A DNA stretch of 8,132 nt from Treponema sp. (GTDB taxonomy: Bacteria > Spirochaetota > Spirochaetia > Treponematales > Treponemataceae), in assembly GCA_016296205.1 (NCBI GenBank), contig JAEDJS010000074.1, positions 1 to 8,132 on the forward strand, in the 5' to 3' direction. Numbering within the stretch: the first letter of the stretch is position 1; every line of letters begins with the position of its first letter. The translations under genes and the position numbers were made by a program. Of the stretch, positions 1 to 6,298 are shown one piece after another. The notes beneath the pieces are model-generated. The model did not search any database. It saw only the letters and a list, made by a program, of their open reading frames with translations, and had not been told where the DNA came from.

Positions 1-20
1 TTTTTTATTGTTCGCTAGAA

Positions 21-1877
21 TTATTCAACAGTAACACTTTTTGCAAGATTACGTGGTTTGTCCGGATCGTTTCCTCTCTGAACTGCGCAATAATATGCAA
101 ATGATTGTGCCGGAATAATGCTCAAAATTGGTTCAAAAGCATCATCTGTTTCTGGAATGCTGATTACTTGGTCGGCAACTTCCTTAAAACTGTCTTTTTT
201 ATCCTGACTAATTACAAGAGTGCTTGCTCCACGGGTTTTTACTTCTACAATGTTGCTTGAAAGTTTATCGTAAAGTTCACTTTGAGTTGCAATAGCAACA
301 ACAAGTGTCTGCTTGTCTATTAAGGCGATTGGTCCGTGTTTAAGTTCACCGGCTGCAAATGCTTCTGAATGCATGTAACTAACTTCTTTAAGTTTAAGTG
401 CACATTCAAGGCTGGTTGCACTGTCAAACAAACGGCCAATAAAGAAAACTTTGTTTTTATTAAAATGCCCTGCAGCAAATTTCTGAACACTCTCCATATC
501 CTTAAGAATTTCATCAACCTGAGAAGGAACTTTTTCCAGCTGACCAAGCAATTTCAAATACTCATCAGATGAAATTTTTCCACGAATATTTGCCATTTTA
601 AGGGCAAGAAGATAAAGACATGCCAGCTGAGTTGTATAGGCTTTTGTAGAAGCAACTGCAATTTCTGGTCCAGCCCAGGTGTAAATTACGTCATCTGCTT
701 CCCGGCTTACAGTTGAACCAACACAATTTGTAATTGCAATAATATGTGCTCCAGCTTTTTTTGCAAGTCTCATTGCGGCTAAAGTATCTGCAGTTTCACC
801 ACTTTGAGAAATAACAATAAAAATATCGTCCTTGTTAAGGATTGGATTTCTGTAACGGAATTCGCTGGCAACATCAACAACAACGGGAACTCTTGCAAAT
901 TTTTCAAATGCGTAACGAGCAACAACACCTGCGTGATAAGCAGTTCCACAGGCAGTAATAATTACTCTTCCTGCATTTTTCCACGCGTCACCAAATTCAA
1001 CTTCGTCAAATTTTATATCTACAGGTTTTTCGTTCTGCAAAACAAGTCTTGGGCGGATTGTGTCGTTCAAGGCCTTTGGCTGTTCGTAAATTTCTTTAAG
1101 CATAAAATGAGCATATCCGCATTTTTCTGCACTGCTCATATCCCATTCAACATGATAAGGTTTTGCAATAATTTTTTCGCCTTCATCTGTAAACAAATCA
1201 ACATGGTCTGTATACAAAACTGCAACCTGATTCTGATCAAGAAAATAAACTTCTCGTGTATATTCAAGAACAGCAGGAACATCACTGGCAATAAAATTTT
1301 CATTTTCCCCCAAACCAATAATAAGTGGACTTTCCTTTCGTGCGGCAATAATTCTATCCGGGAAATCCTTGCACATAACACCAAGAGCGTAACTTCCTTC
1401 AAGCCGATGAATTGAATTCAACACGGCTTCCATAATGTCACCGCTCTGGTCATAATAATAATTTACCAGATGTGCAATTACTTCTGTATCAGTCTGACTG
1501 CGAAAAACAACTCCCTGACTCTGGAGCCACTCCTTGAGCTTTGCATAATTTTCGATAATTCCATTATGGACGATGGCAATTGTTCCGCTTATATTTGTGT
1601 GAGGGTGAGCATTAACGTCGTTTGGTTCCCCATGAGTTGCCCAGCGTGTGTGTCCAATACCCATTGTTCCGTTGATTGCGTTTCCTTTTATTGTTTCGTC
1701 TGCAATTTTCTTTTCAAGAGCTTTAAGTGCACCCTTTGCTTTGCGAACAAGAATATCTTCTCCATTGAAAACGGCAATTCCGGCGCTGTCATATCCACGG
1801 TATTCAAGTTTACTTAATGCGTTGATCAAAACAGGTGTTGCATCTTTATATCCAATATAGCCTACAATTCCGCACAT
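21..1877 (-). CDS. glmS: Glutamine--fructose-6-phosphate aminotransferase (isomerizing)
   Basis: Converts fructose-6-phosphate and glutamine to glucosamine-6-phosphate and glutamate, the first committed step to UDP-GlcNAc for peptidoglycan and other amino-sugar polymers; cytoplasmic. The 618-aa length fits the family. The N-terminal class-II glutaminase domain starts MCGIVGYIG, so Cys2 is the nucleophile after Met removal, with HTRWATHG (Arg78), HNGIIEN (Asn105-Gly106) and SQTDTE (Asp130). Two SIS sugar-phosphate isomerase domains follow: ACGTAYHAG (309-317), SQSGET (357-362) and ASTKAYTTQ (409-417) in the first, and GRLFDSATSLE (481-491) plus SEAFAAGELKHGP (504-516) in the second. The terminal LAKSVTVE carries the expected catalytic Lys613. 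The ATG start is supported by GAGG (1885-1888) 7 nt upstream. A promoter lies at 1935-1963. The leader of about 50 nt is too short for a glmS ribozyme, and the whole gap to the upstream gene is only 94 bp. All key residues are present, so the call is firm. Confidence 0.99.
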   Translation of the reverse strand: MCGIVGYIGYKDATPVLINALSKLEYRGYDSAGIAVFNGEDILVRKAKGALKALEKKIADETIKGNAINGTMGIGHTRWATHGEPNDVNAHPHTNISGTIAIVHNGIIENYAKLKEWLQSQGVVFRSQTDTEVIAHLVNYYYDQSGDIMEAVLNSIHRLEGSYALGVMCKDFPDRIIAARKESPLIIGLGENENFIASDVPAVLEYTREVYFLDQNQVAVLYTDHVDLFTDEGEKIIAKPYHVEWDMSSAEKCGYAHFMLKEIYEQPKALNDTIRPRLVLQNEKPVDIKFDEVEFGDAWKNAGRVIITACGTAYHAGVVARYAFEKFARVPVVVDVASEFRYRNPILNKDDIFIVISQSGETADTLAAMRLAKKAGAHIIAITNCVGSTVSREADDVIYTWAGPEIAVASTKAYTTQLACLYLLALKMANIRGKISSDEYLKLLGQLEKVPSQVDEILKDMESVQKFAAGHFNKNKVFFIGRLFDSATSLECALKLKEVSYMHSEAFAAGELKHGPIALIDKQTLVVAIATQSELYDKLSSNIVEVKTRGASTLVISQDKKDSFKEVADQVISIPETDDAFEPILSIIPAQSFAYYCAVQRGNDPDKPRNLAKSVTVE

Positions 1878-1934
1878 AATTTAACCTCAATTTACTTTCT
1901 TTCATGGTGAATTATTTAAAAATAACTCAATTTT

Positions 1935-1963
1935 ATTTTACCCTAAATTTTATGTTTTATCAA
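1935..1963 (-). promoter_or_regulatory. Probable sigma-70-type promoter of glmS
   Basis: Read on the minus strand, TTGATA (1963-1958), a 17-bp spacer and TAAAAT (1940-1935) form a good match to the housekeeping consensus. Transcription would start near 1928, giving a leader of about 50 nt with a GAGG Shine-Dalgarno. The -35 box lies just beyond the stop codon of the upstream zinc-ribbon gene, and no terminator separates them, so read-through into glmS is also possible. Seen by eye only; AT-rich DNA produces chance matches. Confidence 0.6.
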
Positions 1964-1971
1964 TTCACTTG

Positions 1972-2397
1972 TTAATTTACTTCTCTACAGCAGTTTGGAC
2001 ATCCACCAATCCTTACATGTTTTTTGCCCTCTTTTGTATAATTAAAAAGTCTTGCCACCAGATGCCCATCTAAAGGCACATCTTTTTTGCATACAGGACA
2101 AGTTCTGTGCAATCCCGATTCTACTTTTGGATAACAGTGAGGACAACCGCTGACAGTGCACAACTGGTCGTGGCAATTCATAGGTCGGTATACTCTAGTG
2201 ATTAAATTTTCACCTTTCATTAAAAAAGTCCCGCAAAGTGGGCATTCAACTAGCAAACCTGCCAGTGCCGCCTTTTCTTTTGCATTCTGGCGTTTTTTTT
2301 CCTGAGCTTTAATTTTACTTAACTGATTCAATTTTAAAAGTGCATAAATTAAAAAGAAGATAAATAATGAAACAAAAAATAATACTATATATGCCAT
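1972..2397 (-). CDS. Membrane-anchored tandem zinc-ribbon protein, function unknown
   Basis: A 141-aa protein I cannot assign to a named family. Residues 2-21 form one hydrophobic helix (AYIVLFF...YALL), which probably anchors it in the inner membrane. A highly charged Lys/Gln/Glu stretch (22-45) follows, and the rest looks like a cytoplasmic metal-binding domain. Cysteine pairs occur as CPLC (52-55), GCPHC (84-88), CPVC (100-103) and GCPNC (132-136). The CPxC-to-GCPxC distance is exactly 33 residues both times and the repeat period is 48, so it looks like an internally duplicated four-cysteine zinc ribbon. Between the pairs, L-I/V-x-R-V/L-Y/F (65-70 and 113-118) is also shared. Extra Cys75, Cys80 and Cys137 break the symmetry. 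The ATG at 2397 has no Shine-Dalgarno; a -10-like TAAAAT lies 6 bp before it, suggesting a leaderless mRNA. The gene is divergent from purD and lies upstream of glmS. Zinc binding is inferred from the cysteine pattern; a role in RNA, protein or metal handling cannot be chosen. Confidence 0.85.
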   Translation of the reverse strand: MAYIVLFFVSLFIFFLIYALLKLNQLSKIKAQEKKRQNAKEKAALAGLLVECPLCGTFLMKGENLITRVYRPMNCHDQLCTVSGCPHCYPKVESGLHRTCPVCKKDVPLDGHLVARLFNYTKEGKKHVRIGGCPNCCREVN

Positions 2398-2400
2398 ATG

Positions 2401-2429
2401 TTGATTTTATCGTTTTTTTAAACTAAAAT
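2401..2429 (+). promoter_or_regulatory. Candidate promoter of purD (leaderless arrangement)
   Basis: TTGATT (2401-2406), a 17-bp spacer and TAAAAT (2424-2429) precede the purD ATG at 2437, leaving 7 nt between the -10 box and the start codon. No Shine-Dalgarno is visible in that gap. The predicted transcription start is at or within a base or two of the ATG. Known PurR or guanine riboswitch control is not possible in so short a leader, and I see no PurR-like palindrome here. Confidence 0.5.
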
Positions 2430-2433
2430 ACAA
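2404..2433 (-). promoter_or_regulatory. Candidate promoter of the zinc-ribbon gene (leaderless arrangement)
   Basis: On the minus strand, TTGTAT (2433-2428), an 18-bp spacer and TAAAAT (2409-2404) are followed by only 6 nt before the ATG at 2397. A start 6-8 nt after the -10 box would fall on or next to the start codon. It overlaps the purD promoter on the opposite strand almost completely. Confidence 0.45.
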
Positions 2434-2436
2434 GAC

Positions 2437-3795
2437 ATGAAAGTTATGGTAATTGGTAGCGGCGGACGTGAACATACTATTGCATGGAAGCTGTCTCAGA
2501 GTGAAAATGTAGAAGAAGTGATTTGTGTTCCTGGAAACGGAGGTACTGCTCTTGAAAACAAGTGTGCCAATGTTAACCTTGATGATTGCCCTTATCTTAA
2601 TGGCATTACTGGTAACCAGCGTTATGCAGAAATTGCAAAGCATGAAAATTGTGAAATGGCTGTTGTTGGTCCAGAAGATCCTTTGGCAACAGGAGTCGCA
2701 GACGCCTTATGGGCAGCAGGAATTCCAACTGTTGGTCCAAAAGAAGCAGGTGCTCAGCTTGAAGCAAGTAAAGACCTTGCAAAGGTTTTCATGAAAAAAT
2801 ATGGCGTAGCATGTGCAAACAGCGAAACATTTACAGATCCAAAACTGGCACTGGAATACATTTCTAAACAGGGTGCACCAATTGTTATTAAAGCAGACGG
2901 TCTGGCAGCAGGCAAAGGTGTTGTAGTTGCAATGACTTTGGAAGAAGCTCAGAACGCTGTTAGAGATATCATGGAAGACAAAAAACTTGGTGGTGCCGGA
3001 AGCAAAATCGTTGTAGAAGAATATTTACGGGGTATCGAAGTTAGTGTTCTTGCAGCAGTTAGCGTAACTCCAGAGCTTGCAAAAGAAGGAAAAGCTACAA
3101 TTAAAGCATTCCAGAGTGCCCGTGACCACAAACGACTTATGGATGGTGCAAAAGGTCCTAATACAGGCGGAATGGGTGCTATTAGTCCAGTTGATGATTT
3201 TACTCCAGAGCTTCAGGCTCAATTTGAAGAAACAATTCTTAAACCAACTCTTAAAGGATTGATTGAAGAAGGATACGATTACCGGGGATTTATTTTCTTT
3301 GGTCTTATGATTACAAAAGACGGTCCAAAAGCTTTGGAATACAATGTTCGTCTTGGTGACCCAGAAACTCAGGCTGTTCTTCCTCTCATGGATTTTGATT
3401 TTGCAGATATGTGTAAATCAATTACAGAAGGAACACTTAAAGATTTTCCACTTACATGGAAGGCTGGATATTCAGTTGCTCCAGTAGCAGTTAGCGGCGG
3501 ATACCCAAAAGCTTACCTCAAGGGAAAAACAATTTCCTGGAATCCAGAAATCGTTAACAGAAACGCAAAAGTTTTTATCGCAGGTGCAATGAATGAACGC
3601 AGAAACAAACGGTTTCTTGATAACAAACTGATGGGGCTTTACACAACTGGTGGCCGCGTTCTTGCATGTTCTGCCAACGGTGCAACTTTTGACGAAGCAT
3701 GGAAAAAAGCATACGAAGCTATCAATGCAATCAGCTTTGAAGGAATGTTCTTCCGCAAAGACATCGGTTTGCCAGGAGCAGCAGAAAGCAATTAA
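2437..3795 (+). CDS. purD: Phosphoribosylamine--glycine ligase (GAR synthetase)
   Basis: Joins 5-phosphoribosylamine and glycine, using ATP, to make glycinamide ribonucleotide, the second step of de novo purine synthesis; cytoplasmic. At 452 aa it is slightly longer than the roughly 430 aa usual for bacterial single-domain PurD. The N-terminal domain has GSGGREH (7-13), PGNGG and VGPEDPLATG. The ATP-grasp domain has KADGLAAGKGVVVA, EEYLRGIEVSV, the RDHKRLMDGAKGPNTGGMGA block, and YNVRLGDPETQAVLPL with the metal-binding Glu and Asn region. The C-terminal domain has VSGGYP and a TTGGRVL strand. The extra length is partly in the C-terminal domain, where about ten additional residues (NERRNKRFLDNK region) precede TTGGRVL. 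The start is fixed by the family N-terminus MKVMVIGSGGREH, yet there is no Shine-Dalgarno; see the leaderless promoter entry. No other pur gene is next to it, so it appears monocistronic and ends at the hairpin at 3820-3903. Confidence 0.98.
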   Translation: MKVMVIGSGGREHTIAWKLSQSENVEEVICVPGNGGTALENKCANVNLDDCPYLNGITGNQRYAEIAKHENCEMAVVGPEDPLATGVADALWAAGIPTVGPKEAGAQLEASKDLAKVFMKKYGVACANSETFTDPKLALEYISKQGAPIVIKADGLAAGKGVVVAMTLEEAQNAVRDIMEDKKLGGAGSKIVVEEYLRGIEVSVLAAVSVTPELAKEGKATIKAFQSARDHKRLMDGAKGPNTGGMGAISPVDDFTPELQAQFEETILKPTLKGLIEEGYDYRGFIFFGLMITKDGPKALEYNVRLGDPETQAVLPLMDFDFADMCKSITEGTLKDFPLTWKAGYSVAPVAVSGGYPKAYLKGKTISWNPEIVNRNAKVFIAGAMNERRNKRFLDNKLMGLYTTGGRVLACSANGATFDEAWKKAYEAINAISFEGMFFRKDIGLPGAAESN

Positions 3796-3819
3796 TTTCT
3801 GTTGATTTAAAATATTTAA

Positions 3820-3895
3820 GGGGCTTTCCAATAAGTCCTGTCATGCTGAATCAGGTTCAGAATGACAGAGGCTTAATTCTTTTGAGACAGCCCCC
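3820..3895. repeat. Palindromic intergenic element with terminal inverted repeats (MITE/REP-like)
   Basis: About 76 bp that is nearly all inverted repeat. The ends are GGGGCT (3820-3825) and AGCCCC (3889-3894). Comparing the first 16 bases of the left end with the reverse complement of the right end gives 12 matches. Inside, TGTCATGCTGAA (3839-3850) and TTCAGAATGACA (3856-3867) pair with one mismatch around a TCAGG loop. AATAAG (3830-3835) faces CTTAATT (3872-3878) between the two stems. The GTCATGCTGAA...TTCAG core and GAGACAGCCCC end resemble dispersed repeats and insertion-sequence ends as I remember them; this is recollection, not a search. No clear target-site duplication is seen. It lies between the convergent 3' ends of purD and the secreted-protein gene. 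Confidence 0.55.
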
Positions 3896-3903
3896 ATTTT
3901 TTT
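3820..3903 (+). terminator. Probable intrinsic terminator of purD
   Basis: The GC-rich outer stem GGGGCT/AGCCCC of the palindromic element is followed by CA and seven Ts (3897-3903). It starts 24 bp after the purD stop. The loop is itself a long hairpin, so the fold is larger than a standard terminator. On the minus strand the same hairpin is followed only by mixed A/T (TTAAATATTTT), so it may also end the convergent gene, less efficiently. Confidence 0.6.
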
Positions 3904-3918
3904 ATGATTTATCAACTT

Positions 3919-4497
3919 TTAGATATTTTTTTCTTCCATTCTGGTAAAGGCAGTTATTTTTTTAAATGAATAACCGTTGTTATCATCTGGCAAGTCTGGA
4001 ATAGAAGCCAAAAGCACTTCCCCATTTTTAATCGAATAGGAAATATTCCATGTTGCAGAAACATCTTCATTTTTGCGGGAAAAAGTTGATCTTGTATCTT
4101 TTACAAAAACATTAAAAATCAGAGAACCAGTTCCCATTACTTCACTAACAGCATAACCTCCTCTGTAAGTTACATAATTGCTGCCCTGTTCCTGTATAAT
4201 CTGCATTGTATAATCTTTGTGAACAAGAATTGTTGTTTTGCAGTCACCGTTTTTAAATTCCCAGCGACCAGTAACAGCTTTCTGCCCCAATTTTTGAACC
4301 TGCTTATCAAGAGATTTTTTTGTTTTACCGGCAAAACTTTTAAGCCCTTCAAGAACTTCTTTTGCACTGTTTGCAACTCTATCAATATCTTCCTGACTTA
4401 AATTTTCATGGGAATCGTCTGTTACCTGTGCAAAAACTGGTGTGATGCAAAACAAAAATGCACTCATTAATACCAAAATAATTTTCTTTGCTTCCAT
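3919..4497 (-). CDS. Secreted or periplasmic protein, function unknown
   Basis: A 192-aa protein with a signal peptide: MEAKK, a hydrophobic core (IILVLMSAFLFCITP, 6-20) and a likely signal peptidase I site after VFA (21-23), leaving Gln24 first. Cys17 is inside the hydrophobic core without a proper lipobox, so a lipoprotein is less likely. Residues 32-74 are charged and probably helical. Residues 77-185 look beta-rich, opening TGRWEFKNGDC and rich in alternating hydrophobic residues (TGSLIFNVFVKD), reminiscent of lipocalin-like barrels, but I do not recognise the family. The frame is open nine codons further upstream, but ATG 4497 is preferred: GAGG (4504-4507) lies 6 nt before it and the signal peptide begins there. 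It follows uppP by 49 bp on the same strand with no terminator or clear promoter between them, so co-transcription is likely. The position suggests an envelope role, but this is inference. Confidence 0.85.
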   Translation of the reverse strand: MEAKKIILVLMSAFLFCITPVFAQVTDDSHENLSQEDIDRVANSAKEVLEGLKSFAGKTKKSLDKQVQKLGQKAVTGRWEFKNGDCKTTILVHKDYTMQIIQEQGSNYVTYRGGYAVSEVMGTGSLIFNVFVKDTRSTFSRKNEDVSATWNISYSIKNGEVLLASIPDLPDDNNGYSFKKITAFTRMEEKNI

Positions 4498-4546
4498 TTT
4501 ATACCTCATAAATAAAATCAACATCAGCTAAAAGAGTTACATAAAA

Positions 4547-5464
4547 TCAATGAAGAAAAATCATTCCTAAAATTCCGGCGGGAATCAAATATGCGGCAAA
4601 CCATTCCAACTTGCCTTTCTTAATCAACTTCATCAAAAATGCAAGAGACAGATATCCGCTTACAAAAGATGTTACACAACCGGCAACTAATGGCATAACG
4701 CCTACAGTTCCCAAAACCTCGCCAATATCTTTAACATCAAGAATAAACGCTCCAAGAATTGCAGGAATACTGGCAATAAAACTGAATTCACCAGCCATTG
4801 ATCTGTTTACTCCACAAAACAAACCTCCGGCAATTGTTGAACCACTTCTGGAAATTCCAGGTAAAGTTCCAATTCCCTGTGCTAAACCAATCAACAAACT
4901 TTGATACCAAGACGGTGCTTTTTCTTCTGCAGAAACAGGTAAATTTTCATCGTCGCCGTTAGCAGCTTTAATCTGTGCCTGACGTTTCCCAATAATTGAG
5001 CTAACAATCAAAACAATAGCTGTAATAACAAAACCAGCACAAATCAATTTTACATTTACGTTTTCAAAATCGTTAAATACTTTTTTTACTACAATTCCAA
5101 TTGCACCTGTAACAACTGTTGCAAGAACTACTCCAATTATAAAATTACGAAGATTTTTTTCTTTTGCCTTTGCAAGCTCAGAATTCAATGTAACTGTCTG
5201 ACCATCCATGTCTTTTACAGAAAGTGGTGCCGGCCGTCTAAAAATAATTCTAAAAAATGCACACAGCAAATCCCAGATTTTTTTGCGGAAAAAAATTATA
5301 ACTGCCAGCAAAGTTGCAAGATGCAGAAAAATATCAAACAAAACAGGAACTTCTTCCAGACCAAACAGACACTGTGCAACTTTAAGGTGACCACTGGAAG
5401 AAATTGGCAAAAACTCGGCAACTCCCTGAAGAAGACCAAGCAAAATAGATTGTAAAATTGTCAT
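4547..5464 (-). CDS. uppP: Undecaprenyl-diphosphatase (BacA/UppP family)
   Basis: Integral membrane enzyme that dephosphorylates undecaprenyl pyrophosphate to the monophosphate carrier used for peptidoglycan and other surface polymers; extra copies are known to give bacitracin resistance. The 305-aa protein has both family signatures. The first is QGVAEFLPISSSGH (13-26), with Glu17, the SSSGH segment and His26. The second is LPGISRSGST (201-210), with Arg206. The family's usual (E/Q)xxxE motif here uses Gln13 and Glu17. Multiple hydrophobic helices are evident at about 44-59, 108-125, 141-158, 190-200, 226-242, 255-278 and 287-304. It is longer than the roughly 270 aa of Escherichia coli because of two polar loops, at about 80-106 and 160-186. 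The start ATG at 5464 has no Shine-Dalgarno but a -10-like TAAACT 6 bp upstream, a leaderless arrangement. It probably leads an operon with the secreted-protein gene and is divergent from the small MBL hydrolase gene. Confidence 0.97.
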   Translation of the reverse strand: MTILQSILLGLLQGVAEFLPISSSGHLKVAQCLFGLEEVPVLFDIFLHLATLLAVIIFFRKKIWDLLCAFFRIIFRRPAPLSVKDMDGQTVTLNSELAKAKEKNLRNFIIGVVLATVVTGAIGIVVKKVFNDFENVNVKLICAGFVITAIVLIVSSIIGKRQAQIKAANGDDENLPVSAEEKAPSWYQSLLIGLAQGIGTLPGISRSGSTIAGGLFCGVNRSMAGEFSFIASIPAILGAFILDVKDIGEVLGTVGVMPLVAGCVTSFVSGYLSLAFLMKLIKKGKLEWFAAYLIPAGILGMIFLH

Positions 5465-5470
5465 AAAAGT

Positions 5471-5499
5471 AGTTTAACATAAATTATTCATAATGACAA
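5471..5499 (-). promoter_or_regulatory. Candidate promoter of uppP (leaderless arrangement)
   Basis: On the minus strand, TTGTCA (5499-5494), a 17-bp spacer and TAAACT (5476-5471) are followed by 6 nt (ACTTTT) and the uppP ATG at 5464. The -35 box matches five of six consensus bases. There is no room for a ribosome binding site. Confidence 0.55.
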
Positions 5500-5520
5500 A
5501 CCTTAAAAAATTTGTATAAT
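5493..5520 (+). promoter_or_regulatory. Candidate promoter of the small MBL-fold gene
   Basis: ATGACA (5493-5498), a 16-bp spacer and a perfect TATAAT (5515-5520) point right. The start would be near 5527, leaving a leader of only about 12 nt that begins in the weak Shine-Dalgarno GAGAAG (5526-5531). Its -35 box overlaps the uppP -35 box on the other strand by five bases, so the two promoters probably compete or are jointly controlled. Confidence 0.6.
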
Positions 5521-5538
5521 AACTTGAGAAGAAAAAAT

Positions 5539-6207
5539 ATGAGTGACTTAATTAAAATCAATGAAACAATTTCTTACCTTCCTTCTTCAAGAAACCCACT
5601 TAGCTGCGAAGTTATTTTTATCAAAGAAAAAGACGCAACATGGATTTTTGATGTGGGATTAAGTAAAGATGCTGCAGAGAAAATCAATTCAATTCAGGGA
5701 AAGAAAAATATTGTAATAAGTCATTTTCATCCGGATCATACATTCAATCTTTTAAAAATCAAATATGACAATCTGTACGTTAGCAAATACACAAAACGTT
5801 ACACTTTTAAAGGAACAGTTATTCAGGAAAATACAAATTTCCCAAATGGAATACAGATCTGGACACTTCCTTCAAGCCACGCAAAAGGTTGTCTTTGTTT
5901 ACTGGCCGGTGATTATGCATTTATGGGCGACGGAACTTATTCAAAAGAACGCCGGGGAAATCACACTTATAATATTCAATTGTTAAAAGAAGAAATTGAA
6001 GTGCTCAAAAAAATTCCATGCACTTATGTATGCCTGGATCACGACCCAACATTTATTCAAAAGCGAGTTGATTTAATTGAACTTCACCAGCAGATTTACA
6101 ACCGAAAAAACGACAGCAATTTTCTTTTAAAAAATAATTGTGAAATCAGCGTAGAAGACTTTTTCCACACCGACGGAACTGTAAGATACGAAGACAGAGA
6201 TAAATAA
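5539..6207 (+). CDS. MBL-fold metallo-hydrolase, substrate unknown
   Basis: A 222-aa stand-alone metallo-beta-lactamase-fold protein, probably a cytoplasmic di-metal hydrolase since no signal peptide is seen. All core metal ligands are visible: SHFHPDH (61-67; His62, His64, Asp66, His67), His114 in PSSHAKGC, Asp131 in FMGDGTY, and His168 in LDHDPTF. The buried strand WIFDVG (35-40) before the first motif also fits the fold. The third motif is SSHAKGC rather than the common TPGHTxGS, so it is not a standard glyoxalase II, though the fold alone does not give the substrate. A polar tail after about residue 185 may pack on the core. The frame extends upstream to a TTG at 5512, but that codon overlaps the TATAAT box; ATG 5539 has GAGAAG 7 nt upstream and is preferred. 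It stands alone on its strand, divergent from uppP and convergent with the beta-CASP gene. Confidence 0.9.
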   Translation: MSDLIKINETISYLPSSRNPLSCEVIFIKEKDATWIFDVGLSKDAAEKINSIQGKKNIVISHFHPDHTFNLLKIKYDNLYVSKYTKRYTFKGTVIQENTNFPNGIQIWTLPSSHAKGCLCLLAGDYAFMGDGTYSKERRGNHTYNIQLLKEEIEVLKKIPCTYVCLDHDPTFIQKRVDLIELHQQIYNRKNDSNFLLKNNCEISVEDFFHTDGTVRYEDRDK

Positions 6208-6261
6208 TTTTTAAACTTTTTTTGTTTATTAAAATTATTTTTTAAATATTCAATGTAATTG

Positions 6262-6282
6262 TAAATCACCTTCTTTGATTTA
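6262..6282. promoter_or_regulatory. Perfect 7-bp dyad, possible operator
   Basis: TAAATCA (6262-6268) and TGATTTA (6276-6282) form a perfect inverted repeat with a 7-bp spacer. It covers the place where a -35 box would sit for the TATAAT at 6287-6292. That placement fits a regulator site. A 7-bp dyad in AT-rich DNA can arise by chance, so support is modest. Confidence 0.3.
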
Positions 6283-6286
6283 AAAA

Positions 6287-6292
6287 TATAAT
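6287..6292 (+). promoter_or_regulatory. Orphan TATAAT -10 box in intergenic region
   Basis: A perfect -10 consensus 80 bp after the MBL gene stop, pointing to a transcript starting near 6299 that would run into the terminator at 6356-6393. No good -35 box is present at 16-18 bp (candidate hexamers are poor), so it would need an activator or be a weak promoter. Confidence 0.35.
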
Positions 6293-6298
6293 CATCAC

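Noticed and set aside
804..1415. Long 203-codon open frame opposite glmS
   Set aside because: It is the antisense shadow of glmS, rich in Asn, Phe, Cys and Lys, with no domain or ribosome binding site. The same applies to the shadows opposite purD, uppP and the beta-CASP gene.
1898..1932. A/T-only partial dyad (AATTATTTAAAAATAACT) upstream of glmS
   Set aside because: Imperfect, low-complexity pairing in very AT-rich sequence; no reason to prefer it over chance.
1878..1971. A glmS ribozyme or riboswitch in the glmS leader
   Set aside because: The likely leader is about 50 nt and the entire gap is 94 bp, too short for the ribozyme, and none of its conserved core or cleavage-site context is visible.
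5512..5538. Upstream TTG start for the MBL gene
   Set aside because: That codon overlaps the TATAAT box, so it would not be transcribed from this promoter; the ATG at 5539 with GAGAAG upstream fits better.
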